A stretch of DNA of 64,000 bases, from NCBI RefSeq assembly GCF_036416795.1, contig NZ_CP143867.1, positions 6,364,481 to 6,428,480 on the forward strand. The letters are read 5' to 3'. Positions within the stretch are counted from its first letter, which is position 1. Each line of letters starts with the position of its first letter. The notes beneath the pieces are model-generated. The model had not been told where the DNA came from and did not search any database. It worked only from the letters and a program-made list of their open reading frames with translations. This DNA is from Bacteroides sp. MSB163 (lineage in GTDB: Bacteria; Bacteroidota; Bacteroidia; Bacteroidales; Bacteroidaceae). Below, in pieces: positions 1 to 8,711 of the stretch. Both the position numbers and the translations under genes were made by a program.

Positions 1-1885
1 TCAGGAAAGGTGCTGATTTCAGCGTAAACTTGGTCACTGTTTTAGGTTGCTGTTCACCATATCCTTTCGGTGTAAGACGTTCCGGATCAATCCCTCCCTT
101 AATAAGATAGCGTACAACAGACTCTGCACGGCGTTGCGAAAGACGAAGATTATAATCATCATTTCCTTTATAATCGCAATGCGCAGACAGTTCGATAGTA
201 ACATTCGGATTGTCATTCAGCAACTCTATCAGTTCATCCAGAGCCACTGTAGATTCTGACGTCAGATCAGCCTTATCAAACTCATAAAAAATATTCTCTA
301 TCAGTACAGGGCGGGTAATGGAAGATAACGGAAACTCAAGTTCATAGAGACGATCCTCATTAATATTTTCCGTTGCCATTTCTTCTTTGTCATTCAAATA
401 GCCACGGCAGGAGGCCAGCAGGGCATAACGGCATCCCGGCTCGAGCTCTTGAGTGAAAGTACCGTCTTTCTTCACGTCTATCTTTAAATAAGTACCGTCA
501 TCCCCCACCAAAGTGACAAGCGCATCAGAGAGCGCATCTCCCTCCTTATCGTATACCAATCCTTTCAAGACATGATGTACCTCAGGAAACTCAAAACTAT
601 AAATATGATCCCAGCCACGGGCATCTCCACGGTTAGAAGAAAAGAAACCCCGATTGGGAGCACCGGGCTCAAAAGTCATACCGAAATCGTCACCCTGTGA
701 ATTCACCGGAGGCTGCATATTCTCAATACGCCATCGCCCCGTCAAGCTATCTGTTATAGCACGGAAGATATCCAGCCCCCCCATACCGGGATGTCCGGTA
801 GAAGAGAAATACAAAGTACCATCCGGTGAAAAGCCAGGAAACATCTCATCAGCAGAGGTGTTTATTTCAGGTCCCAGATTGTCGACATAGCCGAAACCGT
901 CGCGGGTTATGTTAATACGCCACAAATCCAACCCTCCCTGCCCACCGGGCATATCAGATACAAAATAAAGATAATCACCCGCAGGAGACAACGCCGGATG
1001 AGCGACAGAAGAAAGCGTATCATTCAGAATTACACATTTCTGGGGAGCTCCCCACTCTGCCCCGGCACGCTGAGAAACATAAATCTCGGCATAAGCAGGC
1101 GCATTGGGCAAGGTCCGGCAGCGGGTAAAATACATTGTTTTACCATCCGACGAAAAAGAGCAGGCCCCCTCTTCAAACTCACTATTCACTTCCGAAGCAA
1201 GCGGTTCAGGCTTCTGCCATTGTTTCTTTTCATTCCGTTTAGAATAAAATATATCAGCACTTTTCATCCCGGTAATACCGTTCAGGTCAGTACCTTTCGT
1301 TTCATTACGGGTAGAGGTGAAATACAAGATATCGGGATCATCTCCCGCATACATAGGAGAATAATCGCTCCGGCGGGAAACAAGAATAGGCACCCGTTTT
1401 ACAATATACCGGGTAGGCTTCTTTTTCCATTCCTGCGCCAGACGACAAGAAGTGAGTCCGATTTGTGTCAGAGAGTCTTTACGTTCTTTCCCGGCAGGCA
1501 AGGTCTGTGCGTAAGCAAGGTAATTCTCATAATAAGGTATAGCCGCCGCATACTCACCATTCTTACGGAGCATTTCCGCCAGATAAAAATGAGAGAGAGT
1601 ATCCGGATAACGATAACGGACAGCATTCATATAAGCGCCTTTAGCCTTCAATGTATAATTGATGCGACGGTAACAATCGCCTTGTTTATAGGCCAATACG
1701 CCCCGTTGCGAACGATCTTTCGGAGAAGTACGGGTATAGGCGGTTTTATAATGGCGGGCAGCATCAAAGTATTCACCACGAGCATAGCTTTGCTCTGCCT
1801 GGCGCAAACTCCGCCCCACTCCACAAGAAGTGAGAAGTAAACCGACAGAAAGGAAAAAGAAAAGAAAACGCCTATATAATCTCAT
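1..1885 (-). CDS. OmpA-family lipoprotein with TPR and PD40 repeats (partial, 3' end beyond window)
   Basis: The reading frame starts at the ATG complementary to 1883-1885 and runs off the left edge (628 codons seen). The N-terminus is a signal peptide ending in a lipobox (LLTSCG), so it is probably an outer-membrane lipoprotein. Next come TPR-like helices (roughly residues 30-140), PD40/WD40-like beta-propeller repeats with YFTS and YFSS strands (about 160-430), a carboxypeptidase-regulatory-like Ig fold (about 445-510), and an OmpA C-terminal domain that has begun before the edge (IENIFYEFDKADL, then LSAHCDYKG and LSQRRAESV). The OmpA domain binds peptidoglycan. This order (TPR-PD40-CarboxypepD_reg-OmpA) resembles PorE-type proteins of Bacteroidetes, but no other T9SS gene is seen here, so a general envelope-anchoring role is the safer reading. 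Confidence 0.85.
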   Translation of the reverse strand, partial: MRLYRRFLFFFLSVGLLLTSCGVGRSLRQAEQSYARGEYFDAARHYKTAYTRTSPKDRSQRGVLAYKQGDCYRRINYTLKAKGAYMNAVRYRYPDTLSHFYLAEMLRKNGEYAAAIPYYENYLAYAQTLPAGKERKDSLTQIGLTSCRLAQEWKKKPTRYIVKRVPILVSRRSDYSPMYAGDDPDILYFTSTRNETKGTDLNGITGMKSADIFYSKRNEKKQWQKPEPLASEVNSEFEEGACSFSSDGKTMYFTRCRTLPNAPAYAEIYVSQRAGAEWGAPQKCVILNDTLSSVAHPALSPAGDYLYFVSDMPGGQGGLDLWRINITRDGFGYVDNLGPEINTSADEMFPGFSPDGTLYFSSTGHPGMGGLDIFRAITDSLTGRWRIENMQPPVNSQGDDFGMTFEPGAPNRGFFSSNRGDARGWDHIYSFEFPEVHHVLKGLVYDKEGDALSDALVTLVGDDGTYLKIDVKKDGTFTQELEPGCRYALLASCRGYLNDKEEMATENINEDRLYELEFPLSSITRPVLIENIFYEFDKADLTSESTVALDELIELLNDNPNVTIELSAHCDYKGNDDYNLRLSQRRAESVVRYLIKGGIDPERLTPKGYGEQQPKTVTKFTLKSAPFL

Positions 1886-1977
1886 GCTCCATTACTTTTC
1901 ATTGCTCATTCTAATAAACTGAAAAATCGGCAGATTATTGTATCTTTCATCCCTTCTCGTTACATTTGCAGAAAGCT

Positions 1978-2016
1978 CAGATAGCCTGATGCTCTAAGAG
2001 CCTTTCAGACTATCTG
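1978..2016 (-). terminator. Hairpin downstream of topB
   Basis: Outer arms CAGATAG (1978-1984) and CTATCTG (2010-2016) pair, with further inner pairing (GCTC/GAGC). It follows the topB stop on the minus strand. There is no clear T-tract, so it may be a processing or stability hairpin rather than a strong terminator. Confidence 0.45.
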
Positions 2017-2021
2017 TATCC

Positions 2022-4235
2022 TTATTCCGAATCAAACGCCTGACGAAACGTACATCCGTTCTTCCATTCGGAGCAACCGTAAGCGGTTTTACCTTTAATA
2101 ATGGTTCCTTTGCCGCACAACGGACAAACTTGTCCCTCAACAGAATCTGTTTGAGCAGAACTTGTTTGAGCTACATCTGCCTGAATATTCCCTGTCTGCG
2201 AAGCACCAGCAACCGGTGTGACCGGTTTAGCTTCAGCAGCCTTTTTCCGCGGCTTACTCTGACGCTTAGGCTTGGAAGCAGCTTTTTCTTTAGCAGCTTT
2301 CCCGTTCTTATCACCGACAGTCGCTTCCTGCACAGCCTGCACAATCGTAATATGTCGGTTACTGTTATCTGAAAGCACACTCATCACAACTTCGGAAACC
2401 ATCTGCTTCAGCTCCTCAAGAAATTGTGCAGCATTATATGTTTTCTTTTCAATCTCCCGGAGCTTCTTCTCCCAGATACCTGTCAGTTCGGCAGACTTCA
2501 ACAGTTCTTCATGGATAATCTGAATAAGTTCGACACCTGTGGGTGTGGCAATCAGGTTTTTCTTTTCCTTGCGGATATAATTGCGCTTGAACAAAGTCTC
2601 AATAATTGCCGCACGCGTAGACGGCCTGCCGATGCCATTCTCTTTCAAGGCATCCCGCAATTCATCGTTATCCACCAGTTTACCTGCGGTTTCCATGGCA
2701 CGCAACAAGGTAGCCTCTGTATAAGGACGAGGCGGTTGCGTCCACTTCTCATATAAATCAGGTACATGGGGTCCGCTTTCACCTTTCACAAAAGCAGGTA
2801 ATACATTCTCTTCTTCTCCCGGGTCTTTTTCTTCTTGCGACTGTGTCCCCGGAGTTCCGAATATAACTCTCCATCCCGGTTCCAGAATCTGCTTACCGGT
2901 AGTCTTGAATTCAATCTCCTCAACCGCACCCAATACCGTAGTAGTGGCAAACTTACAATCCGGATAGAACACTGCAATAAAACGACGCGCTATCAGATCG
3001 AATACGCGACGTTCCATATCCGTCAGGTTCTGCGGATATTGCCCTGTAGGGATAATAGCATGGTGATCCGTTACCTTTGAATTATCAAAAACTTTTTTTG
3101 ATTTCAGCAAAGTATTACCATCCAGAGGTGTCGTAAATGCAGCGTAGTCACGCAATCCTTTCAGAATGCCCGGACATTTCGGGTAAATATCATCACTCAG
3201 GTAAGTGGTATCTACACGCGGATAGGTAGCCACCTTCTTCTCATATAATGACTGAATGATTTTCAGAGTTTCATCAGCAGAATAAGCAAACTTCTTATTA
3301 CATTCCACTTGTAGGGAAGTCAAATCAAAAAGACGGGGTGGAGCTTCTTTCCCTTCTTTCTTGGAGACATCCGTAATTGTAAAAGGAGAGTTTCTGATTT
3401 GTTCCAGCAGAGCCATACCTTGTTCCTGACTGGCAATGGGGTCTATTCCCCGGTTTTCCTCTTCCTTCTTGGGTTTCTTTCCGGCAGCAATAGCTTCCTT
3501 ATTTTTCTCTGCTTCCAGAATCAGTTCTTCTTCACTCTTCCTGATTATGGCGGCGAAGGTAGTATCCCGATATACCGTCTTCAATTCCCAATATTGCTTG
3601 GGGACGAAATTCTGTATCTCCAACTGGCGGTTTACGATGAGTGCCAGTGTAGGGGTCTGCACACGTCCGATGGAGAGAACTTGTTTGTTCTGCCCATACT
3701 TCATGGTATAAAGTCGCGTAGCATTCATTCCCAGCAACCAGTCACCGATAGCACGGGATAATCCGGCCTCATACAAAGGCTGAAAGTCAGAAGCATCTTT
3801 CAGTTTGGCAAAACCTTCACGGATGGCCTCTTCCGTCAATGACGAAATCCACAGCCGCTTCACCGGACAGCGTGCCCCGGCTTTTTGCATCACCCAACGC
3901 TGAATCAATTCTCCCTCCTGCCCGGCATCACCACAGTTGATGATCATATCGGCTTTCTGCATGAGGGCTTCTATCGTATGGAATTGTTTTTCGTAAGTGG
4001 GATTGCTGATGAGCTTAATTCCAAAGCGGGGCGGTATCATGGGAAGGCTTCCCAGACTCCATGATTTCCAGTTCGGAGTATATTCGTGCGGCTCTTTAAG
4101 CGTACAGAGATGACCGAATGTCCAAGTCACCTGGTATCCGTTCCCTTCAATGTATCCGTCTCTCCTATCTTTCGCTCCTAATACATCAGCTATGTCACGC
4201 GCCACAGAGGGCTTTTCGGCAATACAAACTATCAT
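2022..4235 (-). CDS. topB: DNA topoisomerase III (type IA)
   Basis: A 737-residue type IA topoisomerase that relaxes and decatenates DNA through a 5'-phosphotyrosine intermediate. The N-terminus is a TOPRIM domain (starts MIVCIAEKPSVA; acidic motif DAGQEGEL near residue 104). SIGRVQTPTLAL and the active-site region TYPRVDTTYL (the Tyr of TYPR) are visible. The C-terminal tail has a Lys/Ala-rich basic stretch (about residues 645-675), then one zinc-finger-like unit (CPLCGKG ... GC ... GCTF). This matches the usual Bacteroides topB plan. It stands alone between an OmpA lipoprotein gene and a divergent small gene, with its own consensus promoter 22 bp upstream of the ATG. Confidence 0.96.
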   Translation of the reverse strand: MIVCIAEKPSVARDIADVLGAKDRRDGYIEGNGYQVTWTFGHLCTLKEPHEYTPNWKSWSLGSLPMIPPRFGIKLISNPTYEKQFHTIEALMQKADMIINCGDAGQEGELIQRWVMQKAGARCPVKRLWISSLTEEAIREGFAKLKDASDFQPLYEAGLSRAIGDWLLGMNATRLYTMKYGQNKQVLSIGRVQTPTLALIVNRQLEIQNFVPKQYWELKTVYRDTTFAAIIRKSEEELILEAEKNKEAIAAGKKPKKEEENRGIDPIASQEQGMALLEQIRNSPFTITDVSKKEGKEAPPRLFDLTSLQVECNKKFAYSADETLKIIQSLYEKKVATYPRVDTTYLSDDIYPKCPGILKGLRDYAAFTTPLDGNTLLKSKKVFDNSKVTDHHAIIPTGQYPQNLTDMERRVFDLIARRFIAVFYPDCKFATTTVLGAVEEIEFKTTGKQILEPGWRVIFGTPGTQSQEEKDPGEEENVLPAFVKGESGPHVPDLYEKWTQPPRPYTEATLLRAMETAGKLVDNDELRDALKENGIGRPSTRAAIIETLFKRNYIRKEKKNLIATPTGVELIQIIHEELLKSAELTGIWEKKLREIEKKTYNAAQFLEELKQMVSEVVMSVLSDNSNRHITIVQAVQEATVGDKNGKAAKEKAASKPKRQSKPRKKAAEAKPVTPVAGASQTGNIQADVAQTSSAQTDSVEGQVCPLCGKGTIIKGKTAYGCSEWKNGCTFRQAFDSE

Positions 4236-4256
4236 TCATCTCTTTTTTTAGTTTGG

Positions 4257-4288
4257 CAAAGGTAATGCAAACTGAAAACAGAAACAAA
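4257..4288 (-). promoter_or_regulatory. topB promoter (Bacteroides -33/-7)
   Basis: On the minus strand TTTG (4288-4285) is followed after 20 bp by TACCTTTG (4264-4257), matching the Bacteroides primary sigma consensus TTTG-N19/20-TAnnTTTG. It is just upstream of the topB ATG at 4235. Confidence 0.75.
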
Positions 4289-4328
4289 TTTATTTGCAAG
4301 ATGTCAAAAATTCCTCATATATATATCG

Positions 4329-4336
4329 TACCTTTG
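4329..4336 (+). promoter_or_regulatory. -7 element for the 4363 gene
   Basis: TACCTTTG matches TAnnTTTG and ends 26 bp before the ATG at 4363. No clear TTTG -33 element is visible. Confidence 0.6.
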
Positions 4337-4362
4337 CGCACAATCATTAAATTGAAAACACA

Positions 4363-4800
4363 ATGGAAAAAGAATCATTCGATTATTCAAGAGTTCCCCA
4401 TAACTTTGGTCTGTGCGCGACAGCAGATTGCCCTCATGCCGACACTTGCCTACGCCGGATTGCGTATAACCATACTCCGGCAAGTGTTACTTTTCCACCT
4501 ACACTGAACCCGAAAACAATTGAAGCCATGGCAGGAAAGTGCGAATATTACCGTTCCAACCAAAAAGTGCGCTATGCCAAAGGTTTTGTCCGCACCACGG
4601 AAGCACTGGCTGTCAGCGCATCAGGAACGTTCCGCTACGGGCTGATAGGCAGTTGGGGAATCAGACGATATTATCAAAAACGGAAAGGAGAAACTTTACT
4701 GTCGCCTGCCGAACAACAAAGAGTGACGACGCTGGCCAGGAAATTGGGCTTGCAACAGGAAGAGTATTTTGATAGCTATGTAGAAGAATATAACTGGTAG
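4363..4800 (+). CDS. Small conserved protein, DUF6078-like
   Basis: A 145-residue soluble protein without signal peptide or membrane segment. It has an N-terminal cysteine cluster (LCATADCPHADTCLR, about residues 17-31, plus KCEYY near 59), which could bind a metal. The rest is basic and aromatic, ending in a helix (SPAEQQRVTTLARKLGL). From memory it resembles DUF6078 proteins of Bacteroides, whose function is unknown. It has its own promoter and terminator, so it is a single-gene unit. The family name is a recollection and was not checked by search. Confidence 0.7.
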   Translation: MEKESFDYSRVPHNFGLCATADCPHADTCLRRIAYNHTPASVTFPPTLNPKTIEAMAGKCEYYRSNQKVRYAKGFVRTTEALAVSASGTFRYGLIGSWGIRRYYQKRKGETLLSPAEQQRVTTLARKLGLQQEEYFDSYVEEYNW

Positions 4801-4856
4801 CAAGGCGACTGTCGTCCGGCATACAACGGACAGGCAAGCAGCATCTTACAAACTAA

Positions 4857-4915
4857 CAGCCGTGCCCCGGCAGGTGAATGAATTTCACCTTACGAGGACA
4901 CGGCTGTTTCTTTTC
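4857..4915 (+). terminator. Nested terminator after the 4363 gene
   Basis: An outer stem CAGCCGTG (4857-4864) / CACGGCTG (4899-4906) encloses an inner hairpin AGGTGAA-tgaa-TTTCACCT and is followed by TTTCTTTT. The T-rich tract on the plus strand supports termination of the 4363 transcript. Confidence 0.75.
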
Positions 4916-4918
4916 ATG

Positions 4919-5072
4919 GTAACTTGGTTTACCCCAAATGGTAACTCCATTTACATACCGAGGTAAAGGTCGTTACATACCGAGGTAAAGAGCGTTACAA
5001 TAAGTGGTAAAGGTCGTTACATCCAGCGGTAAAGGCTTTTACATCAGGATGCAAATAGGATGTAAATGCAAC
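4919..5072. repeat. Array of GTAA-N6-TTAC palindromes at exact 22-bp spacing
   Basis: The 14-bp palindrome GTAA-N6-TTAC begins at 4919, 4941, 4963, 4985, 5007 and 5029, every 22 bp without exception. Units share flanking bases (TTACATACCGAG in two of them) but the N6 centre varies. GTAA recurs once more at 5062, 33 bp (3 x 11) after the last unit. The array lies in the convergent gap between the 4363 gene and the 5129 gene. The 22-bp period is not a multiple of three, so it is not a coding repeat. See the findings on the related arrays at 12986 and 43167. Confidence 0.9.
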
Positions 5073-5128
5073 ACACTAATAATTAGCACACTAAGCAAAA
5101 AGCCCTTTCACCAATAAAACCAGCAACC

Positions 5129-8100
5129 TTAATCCTTGAAGAATATTTTCTTCCTCAGCACATCCGCTCCATTGGTAGCTATGACAATATAAAAGCCATT
5201 CTGCATACTGGGTAATCTCAGATAATTATCGTTTGTTTGCTGTAATAGCACCCGCCGTCCCGATAAATCAATAATTTCAATCTTCGTATTCTCATTACTG
5301 TCCAAACCGCTCCATGATAACTGTTGATTGTAATAATATAATTCTCCGACGGGTGAAGCAACTTCCGGTGAGATTCCTGTCTCGATTTCATCTACGCAAG
5401 CTGCGTAAAGTTCATGAATCGACCAGTAATTCCCTTTGCTTCCCGTCTGCACGATCCGGAATTTCGAGGCTTCCTCTGCCGGAAAAGAGATAATTTGTAC
5501 TGCTCCCGCATTCTTTCCTGAGGCAACCCGTTTCCAAGCACCGTCTATACCAGTATTCAAATACACCTCACAACCCGCAGGACCATCACCCGGACTCTTT
5601 GATGTATCCAAAATAATGCGGTTCAGTTTATGTGCCGACTGCATATCCACTATCACCCATTGTCCCGATTCCTGCGGAGCGTTCGTATCCCAGCGTGTAG
5701 CCGCATCGTCGTCGATGGCTTTAGGAGCATTGGAATTATTTGTACTGGCAGTGATGGTCCACTTCGTACGGGAAAGCAATACATCCGTTGCCGTGAAAAC
5801 GGGAGCTATTGGCAAATTGTTCTCCCATACACCCAACTTATCAGCTACCGCAGCAGCCACATCAGTTACGGTAGATGTCACAGCCGCCTGTTTCTCGTGT
5901 CCGCTACTGGCAAAAATAAGATCATCTCTCGTATTGACCACTGCATTATGCAACGTGACAGCGCCGGTCGACTCCGGCAAATTTATGAAAGACGTCTGCC
6001 CGGATGAGCTGAAGTTAGCCAGATTCAGATTAAGTTTTCCGTTTTCAACCACTATACCATGTTTAGCGCTTCCCCAAAAATCAGCACCAAACAGCGTAAC
6101 TTCACCGGTGAAATCCGCCTTGGTAGCCAGGAAACGAGTTTCCGAATAAACGGATTTGTCTCCTTCAAGGGCTACTAACTGGGTGTTTATCATATCGAAG
6201 CCTGCCGGATCCAGAGCTTCATAGACAACAGAATTCCAAGAACCGTCTACACCCAATCCCAAAGAACGGCCGGATGCAGCCTTTCCCTCATCAGCCTGAA
6301 AGACAATGCCTTCGAAACCTCCGTAATGGAAGTCGTTGTATAAAATCTGATTGCGGCAGTCTCCCACTATGATGAAACGCAGTTCTGTCTGGTTCTGCCG
6401 ATAAGCCTTACTTTGATCCGCAGCAAGACTATTGGGCCATGAACCGAACTTAGTTTCCGAACCACAAGCATATACTATAGAATTGAACTGCAGGTTGCAA
6501 ACCCGACCACCTTCCGAGCCACCACCAATACGGACAGCATTCATGAAAACGTGTCCGGCAAGATAATCCACATAGTGATTGTCACATTGATAAGTAAACA
6601 AGTCCACACCGTTGTATGCGGCTCTCAACCCTACATTCACGATATATGCATCTTTTCCCGTCACCTGAATGCAATAGGGATATTTAGTCACTGTGGGCAA
6701 ACTGGAAGTTACCTGTTCCGGATAGTCAACTGTCAAGCCGCGCAAACCACTGCCTTCCGAAAGTTTCAGGAAAGGCTGCCCTTGTTCCTGCCCACGTCCT
6801 GCATAGGCTTCAAGGATGCTTCCTTGCCCTTGCGGAACAGTCGCAAAATCAGAGGCTCCCCGTAATTCTACACCTGTAGGAACCGTCAAGTTACCCAGTA
6901 CCTTATAACGTCCGCCCGGCAAGTAAACAATACCTCCTCCTTCACTGGCCGCCTTGTCCATCGCTTTCTGGATAGCCTCCGTATTATCCTTGCCTTCTTG
7001 CAGTCCCCAACTGATATCTATCTGGAGCCACGAACTGCTTGAATTGGCATTAAACGTGACAACAAACGGCTCGGCACCAAAATCAAGTACATTATATAAA
7101 GCCAGACGATCGGGTTTGGTTTCGGGTACTTTCATTTCAGGAAAATCCGGCAAAGGTTTTGTCTCGACAGGCGTGTGGTCAATGCGGCATTCAAATAAAG
7201 ACTGATTCTTCACTTCTGCCGTCTTTGCAAAACGATTGCCCGTCAGTATTGTACGAGCATCGGAACCGATGTAAATCTGCGGAGCATCATTATTGAAGTC
7301 CGTATCCGAAGCCATTAAATCACCACCTAAACTATTCACAGCACCTTTATTTACTGTGCATTGTTGCATCATCAGCTTGGCGGAAACTCCTTCCTCCATC
7401 AATACAGCTTCATCAGAAGCTGAAATCTCACATCCGTAAAGCTGCACAGGTCCGGTGCTGGAGGAAGTGACTACTACTCCTCTCTCGCAATCTTCAATAT
7501 GAACACGAGTGAACATGATACCTGCCGACGAAGTACCGTCCGCATAAATACCCGTCTTGCAGTTCCGCAAAGTAAATCCATAATTATGTCCGTTCGGCGC
7601 ACCGTCTCCCGCTAAGGAAACTCCGGTACGGAACCCTTTATTGTACCCCTCGATATCTACATAGCAGGTATACGACCAGTCATTACGACGCATCACAATA
7701 CCTGTTCCGTTCCTGTATATCCAGTCAGCATAAGCGCCTCCCACTCCCGGCGCTCCTTCCAGACCGGAGCCGGCCCAATAGTCGGGCGAGAAGTGTATCC
7801 ACTCGAAACGACCGACGTCAGCTATATTGTCAATCTCGATACCACGGAATAACGGGGTACCGTACACATCATAAATATTGGGACAGCCACCTCCATTCTT
7901 CCTCGACAGCACGATACCGCTATAAGAGTTCACCAGCGTGACATGCCGTACATTGCAATAATCATTTCCCCATACACCATCACGTCCGTACAGTATTGTG
8001 GGTGGATAAGGGGTTATCTTGTCCGGGTCCTGATGCGGATACCAAATGTTCAGATGGGTTAATGCCGTGGAGGGTTCCATCGTAATAAACGCATTTGATT

Positions 8101-8494
8101 CTGTTTCAGAACCTCCTTTCATATCTACCATCAGTATCGTTCCCTCAACCGGTTTTCCCTTCACCGGACGTTTCCACTCACCACGCATGGTCACTCCGGT
8201 AGGAATGAATAATTTCCCGGAGATACGGTAACGTCCTGCCGGAACAAAGAGCGTACCACCCCGACGGTTTTCACCCAGCTTACTCAAAGCTGTTTGAAAA
8301 GCACTCTGCGAATCTTTCGCACCGGTAGGGTCAGCACCGAAATCGGTAGTCACGGTATAAGTCGCCACTCCCACATCTTCCGCCGGATAATCATCCGACG
8401 CAATCAATTGCCAGTTAGCAGGTTTGTCGTCAGACTGTGCCTGTACACATGAGGCTAACAAAGCCAAAACACAAAAAAGTAGTAATTTCTTCAT
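5129..8494 (-). CDS. Secreted double beta-helix (pectate-lyase-like) protein with discoidin domain and T9SS-type tail
   Basis: A 1121-residue exported protein. The signal sequence ends in LLASCVQAQ, so either lipoprotein (LASC) or signal peptidase I processing is possible. There are two successive pectate_lyase_3-type right-handed beta-helix modules: the first opens with TTDFGADPTGAKDSQ (about residues 50-440), the second with NVLDFGAEP (about 465-880) and carries GGGIVYLPGGRY. An F5/8-type C (discoidin) carbohydrate-binding domain follows (about 903-1033; IDDDAATRWDT). The last 75 residues resemble a T9SS type A sorting domain (IEIIDLSGRRVL ... GFYIVIATNG ... KKIFFKD). It probably acts on a surface or extracellular polysaccharide. 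Whether it is a lyase or hydrolase (GH28/GH55-like) cannot be told. It is monocistronic. Confidence 0.82.
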   Translation of the reverse strand: MKKLLLFCVLALLASCVQAQSDDKPANWQLIASDDYPAEDVGVATYTVTTDFGADPTGAKDSQSAFQTALSKLGENRRGGTLFVPAGRYRISGKLFIPTGVTMRGEWKRPVKGKPVEGTILMVDMKGGSETESNAFITMEPSTALTHLNIWYPHQDPDKITPYPPTILYGRDGVWGNDYCNVRHVTLVNSYSGIVLSRKNGGGCPNIYDVYGTPLFRGIEIDNIADVGRFEWIHFSPDYWAGSGLEGAPGVGGAYADWIYRNGTGIVMRRNDWSYTCYVDIEGYNKGFRTGVSLAGDGAPNGHNYGFTLRNCKTGIYADGTSSAGIMFTRVHIEDCERGVVVTSSSTGPVQLYGCEISASDEAVLMEEGVSAKLMMQQCTVNKGAVNSLGGDLMASDTDFNNDAPQIYIGSDARTILTGNRFAKTAEVKNQSLFECRIDHTPVETKPLPDFPEMKVPETKPDRLALYNVLDFGAEPFVVTFNANSSSSWLQIDISWGLQEGKDNTEAIQKAMDKAASEGGGIVYLPGGRYKVLGNLTVPTGVELRGASDFATVPQGQGSILEAYAGRGQEQGQPFLKLSEGSGLRGLTVDYPEQVTSSLPTVTKYPYCIQVTGKDAYIVNVGLRAAYNGVDLFTYQCDNHYVDYLAGHVFMNAVRIGGGSEGGRVCNLQFNSIVYACGSETKFGSWPNSLAADQSKAYRQNQTELRFIIVGDCRNQILYNDFHYGGFEGIVFQADEGKAASGRSLGLGVDGSWNSVVYEALDPAGFDMINTQLVALEGDKSVYSETRFLATKADFTGEVTLFGADFWGSAKHGIVVENGKLNLNLANFSSSGQTSFINLPESTGAVTLHNAVVNTRDDLIFASSGHEKQAAVTSTVTDVAAAVADKLGVWENNLPIAPVFTATDVLLSRTKWTITASTNNSNAPKAIDDDAATRWDTNAPQESGQWVIVDMQSAHKLNRIILDTSKSPGDGPAGCEVYLNTGIDGAWKRVASGKNAGAVQIISFPAEEASKFRIVQTGSKGNYWSIHELYAACVDEIETGISPEVASPVGELYYYNQQLSWSGLDSNENTKIEIIDLSGRRVLLQQTNDNYLRLPSMQNGFYIVIATNGADVLRKKIFFKD

Positions 8495-8633
8495 GCCATA
8501 TAAATTATTAGATTATGGTTCTTAGATAGAACTGTAACAGCACAAAGATGTGGGAGAATCGTTAATGGAAGAATTAATATGGAATTAAAAACGAACTAAA
8601 ATTCGCGCATATACTTAAAATCAGAGATAAAAG
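8495..8633. other. Spacer upstream of the 5129-8494 gene
   Basis: AT-rich spacer between the mutB terminator and the 5129-8494 gene. I see no gene or strong consensus promoter in it. Confidence 0.5.
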
Positions 8634-8675
8634 CAAAAGAAAACGGACTGCAAGCATAAAAATACCTGCAGTCCG
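8634..8675 (-). terminator. Terminator of the methylmalonyl-CoA mutase operon
   Basis: On the minus strand CGGACTGCA (8675-8667) pairs with TGCAGTCCG (8652-8644) around a 14-base loop, followed by a T-rich tract (TTTTCTTTTGCTTTT). It lies 37 bp past the mutB stop. Confidence 0.85.
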
Positions 8676-8711
8676 CCTATTACTTTAGCGCCTCAGCGCC
8701 TTATTCACTTC

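Noticed and set aside
998..1840. 280-codon open frame on the plus strand
   Set aside because: It lies fully antisense to the OmpA/PD40 gene, whose protein has clear domains. The plus-strand product has no recognisable domain and an Ile/Arg/Phe-rich composition.
4919..5072. CRISPR array
   Set aside because: The 22-bp units have no separate constant repeat and unique spacer, and no cas gene is in the window.
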